DNA of 64,000 nt from NCBI RefSeq assembly GCF_022829365.1, contig NZ_JAKSYJ010000122.1, positions 28,460 through 92,459 of the forward strand, given 5' to 3'. Shown piece after piece: positions 28,321 to 36,954 of the stretch. A program made the position numbers and the translations under genes. Each line of letters begins with the position of its first letter. The first letter of the stretch is position 1. This DNA comes from Methylobacterium sp. J-077 (GTDB lineage: Bacteria; Pseudomonadota; Alphaproteobacteria; Rhizobiales; Beijerinckiaceae). Below the pieces are notes generated by a model. The model was not told where the DNA came from. It ran no database searches and worked only from the letters and a program-made list of their open reading frames with translations.

Positions 28321-28710
28321 TCAGCCGCGCCGCTCGGCCTTCCAGCGGCCGCGGCATTCGAGGGCACCGGAGGCAACCCAGGTCCCGGTCCCGAACCCGT
28401 CCGGGCCGAGACGGCCGGCGACGTTGGCGGTGGCGATTCCACTGTCGATCGAGCCGCGCACCACGCCGTTGCGGGCGACGCTGCCCTGCACGACGAAGGC
28501 GGTGCCGATGAACCGGGCCTGCCCATGCTCGATCCGCACCGGATAGCGATAGGCCCGGTCGCAGGTACCCGATTCGGTCAGGATCTCGAAGCTCCAGGTG
28601 CCGTCGAACCGGTCCGGAATCGCGACGCTGCGGGGGACGGCCTCCGCAGGGATTGTGCATCCGAGGATCAAGGCGGCGCCGATCAGGCACCCGAAGCGGT
28701 TTCGGCTCAT
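28321..28710 (-). CDS. Secreted or lipoprotein-like hypothetical protein
   Basis: This 129-residue protein has an N-terminal signal (MSRNRFGCLIGAALILGC, with LILGC resembling a lipobox, or cleavage after PAEA). The mature beta-rich domain contains FDGTWSFEILTESGTCDRAY and ends GTWVASGALECRGRWKAER. The F-x-G-x-W opening and the paired strands with two Cys recall small lipocalin-like extracytoplasmic domains, but I cannot assign a function. It lies 46 bases after mutA on the same strand and could be co-transcribed. Confidence 0.6.
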   Translation of the reverse strand: MSRNRFGCLIGAALILGCTIPAEAVPRSVAIPDRFDGTWSFEILTESGTCDRAYRYPVRIEHGQARFIGTAFVVQGSVARNGVVRGSIDSGIATANVAGRLGPDGFGTGTWVASGALECRGRWKAERRG

Positions 28711-28756
28711 GGCGGGGGATGGGGCAGGGGACGAGGCAGGCGCGGTTCGATGAGGC

Positions 28757-30637
28757 TTACGAGGCCGCGGGCGGGCGCATCGCGGCGCGGAGCGCGCCGT
28801 TGAGCAGAGCCACCAGATCGCAGCCGGCATGCAGGAAGGCGTCCACGCCCGCCGCCTTCAGCGGGTCGAGCAGATCCGTCGGTTTGCCGGCAAGGTAGAT
28901 CGTTCCGGCGCCCGTCTGCTTCAGCGCCCTCGCAGCCTCCACCGCATGCTCGGCATAGATCGCGTCGGTGGAGCAGATGCAGGCCAGTGCGGCGCCGGAT
29001 TCCCGGAACGCTGCCGCGAGGGCGGCCGGATCGGTGAAGCCGTCGTTCGACACGGCCTCGATGCCGCCGGCCGCGAAGGCGTTGGCCGCGAAGGTCGCCC
29101 GGGCGTTGAAGGCCGAGACCGAGCCGAGATTGGCGAGGAACACGGCCGGCCGGCGGCCGGTCTTGGCGAGGACGGCATCGGAGGCGTCGCGCAACGCCTC
29201 GAAGGGCTCCGCGAGGCGCAGCGACGGCAGCGCGTCGCAGGCGACGGCCGAGCCGGAGCCGAAATTCGAGCTGGGGCCGGCAGTCACCGGCTTCACGTCG
29301 AGCACCGTGACCGGCTTCTCGGCGAGATTGGGAAACTCGCTCGCGCCGGTCAGAGGCTCGCGACGGGTCGCCACGGCCTTGGCCCGGGCCTCGCGGGTCA
29401 ATTCGATGCGGCGTTGCAGCTTGCCGACGCTGAGCGAGGCGACGATGCCGCCCTCAGCCTCGATCGCCTGGAACGCCGCCCAGGCCACCTCGGCGAGCTG
29501 GGCCGTTAGGGCCTCCAACCCGCCCGCACCGGCGGCCGGGTCGCTGACCCGGGCGAGGTGCGATTCCTCCAGCAGGACGATCTGGCTGTTGCGCGCCACC
29601 CGGCGGGCGAAGGGGTCGGGCAGGCCGAGCGCCTGGGTATAGGGCAGCACCGTCACGGCATCGGCGCCGCCCATCCCGGCCGAGGCGGCGGCCATGCCGG
29701 TGCGCAGGATGTTCACGAAGGGATCGCGCCGGGTCATCATCCGCCACGCGGTCTCGGCATGGAGGCGCAGGGGCTTCTGATCCAGCCCGCAGGCCTGCTC
29801 GATCCGGGTCCAGAGCCGCCGCAGGGCGCGGAACTTCGCCACCGTCACGAACTCGTCGGCATCGGCGGCGAGCAGCACCGCGATCCGGTCGCGGGCGGTG
29901 GCGAGGTCGTGGCCAGCCGCATCCAGGGCGCGCAGGTAGGTGACCGCAGTGGCGAGCACGGCGGCGAGTTCGGCCGCCTCGCCGGCGCCGGCCTCGTGGT
30001 AGGGGCGTCCATCGGCCACGAAGGCCCGGCCACGGAAGCCCGCCGCTTCGAGATCCGAGACGGTGGCGGCCAGCCGCGGGGCGATCTCGCTCCAGACCGC
30101 GCCGAGGCTGCCGGTGGCAGCCAGCGTGCCGACCGGATCGATGCCGAGATCGAGATCGTAGGTGGACAGGTCTTCGTTGCGGTGCGCTGCAAGGGCCTTC
30201 ACCAGGCCGGCGACTTCGAGGCCGCGCGCACCGGAATCCAGGCGCAGGCTGATCAGCGGCAGCATCACCCCCTTCAGCACAGCGTCGAGCTCCTCGACAC
30301 TCTGCGTGCTCAGGCCGTAGCCCCGGGCGCCGGCCGCGCCGGCAAAGACCAGGGCCAGCGCGTCGGCGCCGCCTTCGAGGTCGGTCATCGCCTGAACGTT
30401 GGCGGCGGCGATCTCGGGATGGTCGACCCGCTGGGAAACCCGCCAGGGTCCCGGCTCGCGGAACGGTTGTGCGGTCGGCTCGGCCCGCTCGTAGAGCGGC
30501 TCGATCCGCAGGCCGTCGCTCGTCCGGGAGACCAGCCGCTTCTCGAAATCAGCGCCCTTCAGGACGCTGTCCACGAGGCCGAGCCAGCGCGCCCGATCGG
30601 CGGGCTCGAACAGGTCGGCGAGCTGTGTGTCTTCCAT
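28757..30637 (-). CDS. mutA: Methylmalonyl-CoA mutase small (beta) subunit
   Basis: MutA is the non-catalytic partner of the B12-dependent mutase that interconverts methylmalonyl-CoA and succinyl-CoA, required by the ethylmalonyl-CoA pathway in methylotrophs. The 626-residue protein has the TIM-barrel domain (about 35-450) and a C-terminal cobalamin-binding-like fold (about 490-620). In place of the D-x-H-x-x-G histidine it reads NLGSVSAF, as expected for the small subunit that does not bind B12. Start ATG 30637 (MEDTQLADLFEPADRARW). The large subunit is not in the window. The nearby cob cluster would supply its cofactor. Confidence 0.9.
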   Translation of the reverse strand: MEDTQLADLFEPADRARWLGLVDSVLKGADFEKRLVSRTSDGLRIEPLYERAEPTAQPFREPGPWRVSQRVDHPEIAAANVQAMTDLEGGADALALVFAGAAGARGYGLSTQSVEELDAVLKGVMLPLISLRLDSGARGLEVAGLVKALAAHRNEDLSTYDLDLGIDPVGTLAATGSLGAVWSEIAPRLAATVSDLEAAGFRGRAFVADGRPYHEAGAGEAAELAAVLATAVTYLRALDAAGHDLATARDRIAVLLAADADEFVTVAKFRALRRLWTRIEQACGLDQKPLRLHAETAWRMMTRRDPFVNILRTGMAAASAGMGGADAVTVLPYTQALGLPDPFARRVARNSQIVLLEESHLARVSDPAAGAGGLEALTAQLAEVAWAAFQAIEAEGGIVASLSVGKLQRRIELTREARAKAVATRREPLTGASEFPNLAEKPVTVLDVKPVTAGPSSNFGSGSAVACDALPSLRLAEPFEALRDASDAVLAKTGRRPAVFLANLGSVSAFNARATFAANAFAAGGIEAVSNDGFTDPAALAAAFRESGAALACICSTDAIYAEHAVEAARALKQTGAGTIYLAGKPTDLLDPLKAAGVDAFLHAGCDLVALLNGALRAAMRPPAAS

Positions 30638-30733
30638 CGGAACGTCCCGGGCCGCAGCGTCTTGTGCACCGCTTTCAGGGACTTGCCTCGCACGCCGCTC
30701 GCCCGGAGGCAATTGCCCGTTGGGCGAGGATAG

Positions 30734-31537
30734 TTATCCGAGGATGATCAGCCCGGCGAAGCCCAGGGCGCCGACGATGATCCGCCACCAGGCGAACAGC
30801 CGGAACCCGTGGCGGGACACGTAGTCGAGCAGCACCCGGACCACGAACAAGGCCGAGATGAACGACACGACGAAGCCGATCACGATCAGGCCGACATCGT
30901 TGCTCGACAGGAATTTGTAATTGTCGAACAGGTCTTTGGCGAAGGCGCCGGCCATGGTCGGCATCGCGAGGTAGAAGGAGAACTCGGTGGCGGAGCGCTT
31001 ATCGGCGCCCATCAGCATCGCGCCGACGATGGTGGCGCCCGAGCGCGACACGCCCGGGATCATGGCCAGGCACTGGAAGATGCCGATCTTGAAGTCCATC
31101 GGCAGGGTGAAGTCGTAGACGTCGGTCTTCTTCACCTCGAGGTCGGTATCGTCGATCACGAGCAGCACCAGGCCGCCGGCGACCAGGGTCGCGCACACGA
31201 TCCACGGGTTGAACAGGTAGGCCTTGATCACCTTCGAGAAGAGGCCGCCGATGATCGCCGCCGGCAGGAACGCCACCAGGATGCCGATCACGAAGCGGCG
31301 CGCCTGCGGGTTGGTCGGCAGCGCGGTGGCGATGCCGATCAGCCGGCGGAAATACACCGCCAGGATCGCCAGGATCGCCCCGAGCTGGATCAGCACCTCG
31401 AAGGTGTTGTTGGGCGAGTGGAAGCCGATGAAGTGGCCGACCAGGAGCTGGTGACCGGTGGACGAGACCGGGATGAACTCGGTCGCGCCCTCCACCAGGG
31501 CGAGCAGGACCGCCTTGCCGATGCTTACCGGATCCAT
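30734..31537 (-). CDS. uppP: Undecaprenyl-diphosphatase
   Basis: UppP (BacA) recycles undecaprenyl pyrophosphate to the monophosphate carrier for peptidoglycan and polysaccharide synthesis. The 267-residue membrane protein has the two conserved motifs [14 protein letters not shown] (16-29) and PGVSRSGAT (about 155), plus several hydrophobic helices. ATG 31537 is chosen because the product then begins [17 protein letters not shown]; the longer frame upstream is unlikely. Confidence 0.96.
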   Translation of the reverse strand: MDPVSIGKAVLLALVEGATEFIPVSSTGHQLLVGHFIGFHSPNNTFEVLIQLGAILAILAVYFRRLIGIATALPTNPQARRFVIGILVAFLPAAIIGGLFSKVIKAYLFNPWIVCATLVAGGLVLLVIDDTDLEVKKTDVYDFTLPMDFKIGIFQCLAMIPGVSRSGATIVGAMLMGADKRSATEFSFYLAMPTMAGAFAKDLFDNYKFLSSNDVGLIVIGFVVSFISALFVVRVLLDYVSRHGFRLFAWWRIIVGALGFAGLIILG

Positions 31538-31790
31538 TGTCGAGCCTCGCGCCGCGGGCGCGCGACAGCCCTGGGTGAGCGCGTCGCGAACCATGGGAAA
31601 ATTGCGCCCGGAGGCTTCGCCCATCAGGGTTGACGGGCAGTTACCGGAACAGGCAGCGCGTGTTAAGGGCTCGGCAACGATCGAGCAATAACGCTCGTTC
31701 TGAAGTCCTGCGCGCCGAAGTTCTGCGCGCCTGGGCCGACGACCGGCGCGGGACTGGCCGCGTCGTCAGACCGAGCAGTCCTGACGGCCA

Positions 31791-32483
31791 ATGGCGACCC
31801 TCTACCACTTCCCCTTCTGCGCGAATTCCCGGTTCATCCGTCTCGTGCTCGCCGAGATGGGCCTGGAACCGACGCTGTTCGAGGAGCGCCCCTGGGAGCG
31901 CCGCGACGATTTTTTGCTGATCAATCCGGCCGGGTCGACGCCTGTGCTGTTGGAGCAGACCGGCCTGGTCGTGCCGGGTGCCGGGGTCATCGCCGAGTAT
32001 CTCGACGAGACGCGCGGCCTCGGCCTCTCCGGGCGGCGGATGCTGCCGGACGACACGGTGGAGCGGGTCGAAGTCCGGCGCCTCCTCGACTGGTTCCTGA
32101 TCAAGTTCGACTCGGAGGTGACCAGCTACCTGGTCAACGAGAAGATTTCGAAGCGCTTCATGTCGGCGCACGAAGGCGGCGGTCCGCCCGACATGAACGC
32201 GATCCGGGCGGCGCGGACCAATGTGCGCTACCACCTCAAATATATAGGCTACCTGATCGCTCGGCGGCGCTGGATCGCCGGTGACAACCTGACCTATGCC
32301 GATCTCGCGGCAGCCGCCCATCTCTCCTGCGCCGACTATCTCGGCGACGTCCCGTGGGACGAAGACGAGATGGCCCGCAACTGGTATGCTCGGATCAAGT
32401 CGCGGCCCTCGTTCCGGGGGCTGCTGGCCGACCGGGTGGCGGGCATGCCGCCGGCGGCGCATTACGCGGATCTGGATTTCTGA
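31791..32483 (+). CDS. Glutathione S-transferase family protein
   Basis: The 230-residue cytosolic protein starts MATLYHFPFCANSRFIRLVL, a GST thioredoxin fold with the active-site region around Cys-Ala-Asn-Ser, and carries GSTPVLLEQTGLVVPGAGVI with the cis-proline loop. The C-terminal helical domain contains WIAGDNLTYADLAAAAHLSC. A Cys near residue 10 suggests a beta/omega-like or lignin-degradation-type GST. It overlaps the 5' end of the queG frame, so the two are probably co-transcribed. Confidence 0.87.
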   Translation: MATLYHFPFCANSRFIRLVLAEMGLEPTLFEERPWERRDDFLLINPAGSTPVLLEQTGLVVPGAGVIAEYLDETRGLGLSGRRMLPDDTVERVEVRRLLDWFLIKFDSEVTSYLVNEKISKRFMSAHEGGGPPDMNAIRAARTNVRYHLKYIGYLIARRRWIAGDNLTYADLAAAAHLSCADYLGDVPWDEDEMARNWYARIKSRPSFRGLLADRVAGMPPAAHYADLDF

Positions 32484-33670
32484 GCCCAAGCCTGAGCCCA
32501 CGACGGATCTATTTCGGCGCCGATCTGCGCCGCCTCGTCGAGGCGCGGGCGCAGCATCTCGGCTTCTGTGGGCTTCGGATCACCCGACCTGATCGGCTGC
32601 CCGACTTGCCCGGCCGCCTGTCGCGCTGGCTTGGCGAGGGTGCCCACGGCACAATGGACTGGATGGAGGAGCGCGCCGACCAGCGCGCCAGCCCGGTCGG
32701 CTTGTGGCCCGGCCTGCGCAGCATCCTGGTGCTCGCCATGAGCTACCGTCCGGACGACGACCCGCTTGACCTCACCACGCGAACCGACCGGGGCGCCATT
32801 GCAGCCTACGCGCGGCGCCGGGATTATCACGAGGTTTTGAAAGGCAAGCTCAAGGAACTCGGCGGCTATCTGTCCGCCAAGGGCGACGTCCGGGTGAAGG
32901 TCTTCTGCGACACCGCCCCGGTGATGGAGAAGACTCTGGCTGAAGCTGCCGGGCTCGGCTGGCAGGGCAAGCACACGGTGCTGCTCTCTCGGGAGCACGG
33001 CAACTGGCTGCTGCTCGGCGCGATCTACACCAGCGCCGAGTTCGAGCCCGACGCACCCGGGCGCGACCGGTGCGGCTCCTGCCGCGCGTGCCTGGACATC
33101 TGCCCGACCGACGCCTTTCCCGCGCCCTACCGCCTCGATGCCCGGCGCTGCATCTCGTACCTGACCATCGAGCATGCCGGGCCGATCGCGGAGGAATTCC
33201 GGACGGCGATCGGAAACCGGGTGTTCGGCTGTGACGATTGCTTGGCTGTCTGCCCCTGGAACAAGTTCGCGCGCAAAGCCGCCGATGCCCGGCTGGCCGC
33301 CCGGGCGGATCTCGGAGCGCCTGCGTTGGCGGATCTGGCCGAACTCGATGATGCGTCCTTCCGAAAGCTGTTCGCCGGCACGCCGGTGAAGCGAACCGGC
33401 CGGGACCGATTTCTTCGGAATGTGATGATCGCAATCGGCAATTCCGGCGATCCGGACCTCGCGGATGCTGCGGTTGGCCGCCTCGGCGATGCTTCGCCGT
33501 TGGTGCGTGGCATGGCGGTATGGGCCTGTGGCCTGCTGCTGGAGCCGGACGCCGTGCAGGCGTTGCATCGACAGCACGAGCCTACCGAAACGGATTCACA
33601 TGTGCGCGACGAGTGGTTCGCCGCGACCGCCTTGACGGACACCCGGACCGGCGAGACATCCCCGGCATGA
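32354..33670 (+). CDS. queG: Epoxyqueuosine reductase
   Basis: QueG reduces epoxyqueuosine to queuosine in tRNA using cobalamin and two [4Fe-4S] clusters. Cluster ligands are clear (CGSCRACLDICPTDAF and CDDCLAVCPWN), and a C-terminal HEAT-like segment follows. Recognisable QueG sequence starts at RRIYFGADLRRLVEA, about base 32500. The nearest canonical start in frame is GTG 32354 inside the GST gene, giving 438 residues with an unlikely 45-residue preface. A CTG at 32480 overlapping the GST stop would give about 396 residues, closer to the usual length. I list the canonical start but doubt it. Being B12-dependent, it links functionally to the cob cluster. Confidence 0.9.
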   Translation: MGRRRDGPQLVCSDQVAALVPGAAGRPGGGHAAGGALRGSGFLSPSLSPRRIYFGADLRRLVEARAQHLGFCGLRITRPDRLPDLPGRLSRWLGEGAHGTMDWMEERADQRASPVGLWPGLRSILVLAMSYRPDDDPLDLTTRTDRGAIAAYARRRDYHEVLKGKLKELGGYLSAKGDVRVKVFCDTAPVMEKTLAEAAGLGWQGKHTVLLSREHGNWLLLGAIYTSAEFEPDAPGRDRCGSCRACLDICPTDAFPAPYRLDARRCISYLTIEHAGPIAEEFRTAIGNRVFGCDDCLAVCPWNKFARKAADARLAARADLGAPALADLAELDDASFRKLFAGTPVKRTGRDRFLRNVMIAIGNSGDPDLADAAVGRLGDASPLVRGMAVWACGLLLEPDAVQALHRQHEPTETDSHVRDEWFAATALTDTRTGETSPA

Positions 33671-34530
33671 ATCTCTTCGTCTTCGGGCTCGGCTTCACCG
33701 GCCGCCGTTTCGCCGAGCGGGCGCGCGATCGCGTCCTGACCGTGCGCGCCACCGTCACCGATCCGGCGAGCGCGGCACGCCTCGCCGCCGAGACCGGCTT
33801 CACGATGCGGGCGTTCGGGCCGGATGCCGACGATCCCCGCATCGCCGACGACCTCGCCGACACGGACGCCCTCTTGGTTTCGGCGCCGCCCTCCGAGCAG
33901 GGCGATCCGGTGCTGCGGCGCTACGCGGAGGCGATCTCGGCGAGCCGGATCGGCTGGATCGGCTATCTCTCGACCATCGGCGTCTACGGCGACCAGGGCG
34001 GCGCCTGGATTGACGAGACCACGCCGGCCGCACCGCGCAGCGCCCGGTCGACGGTCAGGGTCGAAGCCGAAGCGGCTTGGCTCGAACTCGGGGCCCGGAG
34101 CGGCAAGGCCGTGCAGGTGTTCCGGCTCTCGGGCATCTACGGGCCCGGGCGCAACCCGATCGTGAAGCTGCGCGAGGGCCGGTCCCAGCGCATCGTGAAG
34201 GCGGGCCAGGTCTTCAACCGCATCCATGTCGACGACATCGCCACGACGCTGCTGGCGTCACTGGACCGCCCGCGGCCGGGCGCCGTCTACAACGTCACCG
34301 ACGACGAGCCGACGCCGCCGCAGACCGTGACCGAGCACGCTGCCGCGCTCGCCAACCTGCCGCTGCCCCCGGAGATCGATTTCGAGACCGCCGACCTGTC
34401 GCCGATGGCGCGCAGTTTCTACGGCGAGAACAAGCGGGTGCGGAACCGGCTGATCCGGGACGAGCTCGGCGTCAGGCTGGCCTATCCGACCTATCGCGAG
34501 GGGCTCGCCGCGCTGAAGGACCAGGCCTGA
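33667..34530 (+). CDS. SDR-family NAD(P)-dependent epimerase/dehydratase-like protein
   Basis: The 287-residue protein has an N-terminal Rossmann start (MNLFVFGLGFTGRRFAER), a YLSTIGVYGDQGG segment containing the S/Y region of extended SDRs and RLSGIYGPGRNPI, resembling YeeZ-type and epimerase-like proteins. Its ATG overlaps the queG stop by ATGA, so the two are coupled. It ends immediately before the convergent znuB stop. No substrate can be named. Confidence 0.8.
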   Translation: MNLFVFGLGFTGRRFAERARDRVLTVRATVTDPASAARLAAETGFTMRAFGPDADDPRIADDLADTDALLVSAPPSEQGDPVLRRYAEAISASRIGWIGYLSTIGVYGDQGGAWIDETTPAAPRSARSTVRVEAEAAWLELGARSGKAVQVFRLSGIYGPGRNPIVKLREGRSQRIVKAGQVFNRIHVDDIATTLLASLDRPRPGAVYNVTDDEPTPPQTVTEHAAALANLPLPPEIDFETADLSPMARSFYGENKRVRNRLIRDELGVRLAYPTYREGLAALKDQA

Positions 34531-35406
34531 TCAGGCTTCGAGGTGCCGCGGCCGGATGAGGCGGCGGAGCAACCCGCCCCGCGGCCCGGCGAGCATCGAG
34601 ACGAGGTAGAGCGCGCCGGCGGCCAGCACGATGGCCGGGCCGCTCGGCAGGTCGAGCTGGTAGGACAGGCTGAGGCCGGACACGCTGGCGATGACTGCGA
34701 TCAGCATCGAGACCGGGATCAGGCCTCCGAGATCCCGCGCCCAGAACCGGGCCGCCACCGCCGGCAGCAGCATCAGCCCGACGGCCAGTAGGGTCCCGAG
34801 CGCCTGGAAGCCGCCCACGAGGTTCACCACCACCAGCGCGAGGAAGGCGAGATGCACCGGGCCGCCGGTGCGGCTCACCGTGCGCAGGAACAGCGGATCG
34901 ACGCACTCGATCACCAGCGGCCGGTAGATCGCCGCGAGCGCCACCAGGGTCAGGGTGCTGATACCGCCGAGCAGGATCAAGGCGGCATCGTCGAGCGCCA
35001 GGACCGAGCCGAACAGGAAGTGCATCAGGTCGATCTGCGAGCCGCGCAGGGACACCAGCAGCACGCCAGCGGCGAGCGAGATCAGGTAGAAGGCCGCGAG
35101 GTTGGCATCCTCGCGCACGACGGTCGCCCGGGTCACCGCGCCGGCGAGGAGCGCCACCGCGAGACCGGCCACCAGACCGCCGAGGGTCATGGCCGGCAGC
35201 GACAGGCCGGCGACCAGAAAGCCCGCCGCGGCGCCGGGCAGGATCGCGTGGCTCATCGCGTCGCTCATCAGGCTCATCCGGCGCAGGGTCAGGAACACCC
35301 CGACCGGCGGCGCCGAGACCGACAGCGCCAGGCAGCCCGCCAGCGCCCGACGCATGAAGCCGAACTCGACGAAGGGCGCGAGGATCGGCCCGAACGGATC
35401 GATCAC
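34531..35406 (-). CDS. znuB: Zinc ABC transporter permease
   Basis: ZnuB forms the membrane channel of the high-affinity zinc importer. The 291-residue protein is highly hydrophobic with about eight membrane helices and the ABC-3 family blocks RRMSLMSDAMSHAILPG and GGFQALGTLLAVGLMLLPA. Start is GTG 35406, overlapping the znuC stop as GTGA. The periplasmic binding protein znuA is not encoded within the visible operon. Confidence 0.93.
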   Translation of the reverse strand: MIDPFGPILAPFVEFGFMRRALAGCLALSVSAPPVGVFLTLRRMSLMSDAMSHAILPGAAAGFLVAGLSLPAMTLGGLVAGLAVALLAGAVTRATVVREDANLAAFYLISLAAGVLLVSLRGSQIDLMHFLFGSVLALDDAALILLGGISTLTLVALAAIYRPLVIECVDPLFLRTVSRTGGPVHLAFLALVVVNLVGGFQALGTLLAVGLMLLPAVAARFWARDLGGLIPVSMLIAVIASVSGLSLSYQLDLPSGPAIVLAAGALYLVSMLAGPRGGLLRRLIRPRHLEA

Positions 35407-36209
35407 GCGGCGTCCTCGTGGTGATGGTGGCTGTCGGGGCCGTGATCATGCCCGTGCGCGCTGGCCGTCCGGGGGCCGACACAGATCGCTGCGCCCTCGT
35501 CCCAGGCCTCGGAGAGGTTGCGCGCGCGCGCCAGGTTCTCTGCGGTCAGGACCCGCGCGGTCGGGCCCCAGGCCACGGGTTCACGGGCGAGCAGGAGCGT
35601 CGTCGGGAAATGCTCGCGCACCTGCGCGAGATCGTGCAGGGCGGCGATAACGGTGCGGCCCTGGCCGTGCCAGAGCCGGATCAGCGCCAGCAGGTCCTCG
35701 ACGGTTCGGTTGTCGATGCCGGTGAACGGCTCGTCGAGGAGCACCACCGGGCAATCCTGCAGAATCAGCCGGGCGAACAGAGCCCGCCGGAACTGGCCGC
35801 CCGACAGGGTGCTGATCGGCCGCGCCTCGAAGCCGCCGAGCCCGACCGTGTCGAGGGCCGCGCCGATCTCCGGCCGCCACCGCTCCAAACTGCGCCAGGA
35901 CCCGGCCTTCCGCCACAGGCCCATGCCGGCCAGATCCATGACGCTCAGCGGGAAGCTGCGGTCGATCTCGTCGGCCTGGGGCATGTAGGCGAGGTCACCG
36001 GCGCGCTCGATCTGCCCTTCCAGGCAGGGGATCTCGCCGGCCATCCCCTTGAGCAGGGTCGACTTGCCGGCGCCGTTCGGCCCGACCAAGGCCAGCAGGT
36101 CGCCGGCGCGCACGGCCCCGTCGAGGTGGTGGACCGCCGGATGCCGATCGTAGCCCAGGGTCAGGCCGACCAGGCGGATCGGATCCGGTGTCGTGGGTCC
36201 GATGCTCAT
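35403..36209 (-). CDS. znuC: Zinc ABC transporter ATPase with His-rich tail
   Basis: The 268-residue ATPase has Walker A GPNGAGKST (about 42-50), the signature LSGGQFRR and Walker B VVLLDEPFTG. The C-terminus ends in a histidine-rich tail (HGHDHGPDSHHHHEDAA), typical of zinc and manganese importer components and likely to bind metal. The ATG (36209) overlaps the stop of a 44-residue membrane protein gene as ATGA, and its stop overlaps znuB. Expression is probably controlled by Zur from the divergent region. Confidence 0.93.
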   Translation of the reverse strand: MSIGPTTPDPIRLVGLTLGYDRHPAVHHLDGAVRAGDLLALVGPNGAGKSTLLKGMAGEIPCLEGQIERAGDLAYMPQADEIDRSFPLSVMDLAGMGLWRKAGSWRSLERWRPEIGAALDTVGLGGFEARPISTLSGGQFRRALFARLILQDCPVVLLDEPFTGIDNRTVEDLLALIRLWHGQGRTVIAALHDLAQVREHFPTTLLLAREPVAWGPTARVLTAENLARARNLSEAWDEGAAICVGPRTASAHGHDHGPDSHHHHEDAA

Positions 36210-36340
36210 GCGGCGAGCGCCCAGGCGATCACCAGCCAGACCAGGGCTGACAGTGCCATCGCGAGGGCGAGGCGCGGGCCGATGCCGCTGCGGAACAGGG
36301 ATCGCGACACCGCTCGGCGTGGACTTGAGATGATGGGCAA
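36206..36340 (-). CDS. 44-residue single-span membrane protein coupled to znuC
   Basis: The small frame starts at TTG 36340 with GAGGA 4 bases upstream and encodes a basic N-terminus (SSPRRAVSRSLFRSG) followed by one membrane helix (LALAMALSALVWLVIAWALAA). Its TGA overlaps the znuC ATG (ATGA), and it is the first gene after the Zur-box-like palindrome, so it is probably expressed with the zinc importer. No known function. A regulatory small protein or a translational leader for znuC are possibilities. Confidence 0.55.
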   Translation of the reverse strand: MPIISSPRRAVSRSLFRSGIGPRLALAMALSALVWLVIAWALAA

Positions 36341-36409
36341 GACGTCCTCGTCGCGCGCTCGGGCCGGCGCGGGGACCTTTCGGGCTACTGGTGCGGTCCG
36401 GGGCGGCGG

Positions 36410-36424
36410 TGATACACTGTAACA
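36410..36424. promoter_or_regulatory. Zur-box-like palindrome between znuCB and zur
   Basis: TGATACACTGTAACA is a 15-base near-perfect inverted repeat (7-base arms around C, one mismatch) in the shared promoter region, 40 bases before zur and 70 before the znuC operon start. Fur-family regulators bind such sites; position makes Zur the natural candidate. Confidence 0.6.
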
Positions 36425-36464
36425 AACCCGCCGGACAACCGCCGGCTTTCCGGTTGGAGACATC

Positions 36465-36950
36465 ATGCACCGTCACGAGGGTCACGACGCGTGCGAGACG
36501 GGACTCGGCGGCATGCTCGCGCGGGCGGAGGCGGTCTGCCGCGAGCGCGGGCTGCAATTCACGCCCCTGCGCCGCGAGGTGATGGAGGCAGTGGCCGAGG
36601 CCGGCAAGGCCCAGGGCGCCTATGACATCGCCGAGAAGCTCAGTGCGCCGGGCAGGCGCGTTGCGCCGGTCTCGGTCTACCGCGCCCTCGATTTCCTGAT
36701 GGAGAACGGCTTGGTCCACCGGATCGCGAGCCGCAACGCGTTCATTCCCTGCGCCCACGGGCACGCCCCGGGCGAAGGAGTCGTCTTCCTGATCTGCCGC
36801 AAGTGCGGCGGGGTCGACGAAGCCTCGTCGGAAGAGCTGGAGGATGGTCTCGACCGGACCCTGAAGCGGGCGGGCTTCACCCCGGCCCACAGCATCCTAG
36901 AGGTCGAGGGTGACTGCGGCGCCTGCAGGGAGCGCCAGCAAGCCGGCTGA
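36465..36950 (+). CDS. zur: Zinc uptake regulator, Fur family
   Basis: The 161-residue repressor has the winged-helix N-terminal domain (LQFTPLRREVMEAVAE, then APVSVYRALDFLMENGLVH as recognition helix) and a C-terminal dimerisation/metal domain with CRKC and CGAC pairs for the structural zinc and an H-G-H-A segment. The N-terminus is His-rich (MHRHEGHDA). Divergence from znuC/znuB across a palindrome supports Zur over Fur. It probably represses the importer and itself. Confidence 0.93.
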   Translation: MHRHEGHDACETGLGGMLARAEAVCRERGLQFTPLRREVMEAVAEAGKAQGAYDIAEKLSAPGRRVAPVSVYRALDFLMENGLVHRIASRNAFIPCAHGHAPGEGVVFLICRKCGGVDEASSEELEDGLDRTLKRAGFTPAHSILEVEGDCGACRERQQAG

Positions 36951-36954
36951 AACC

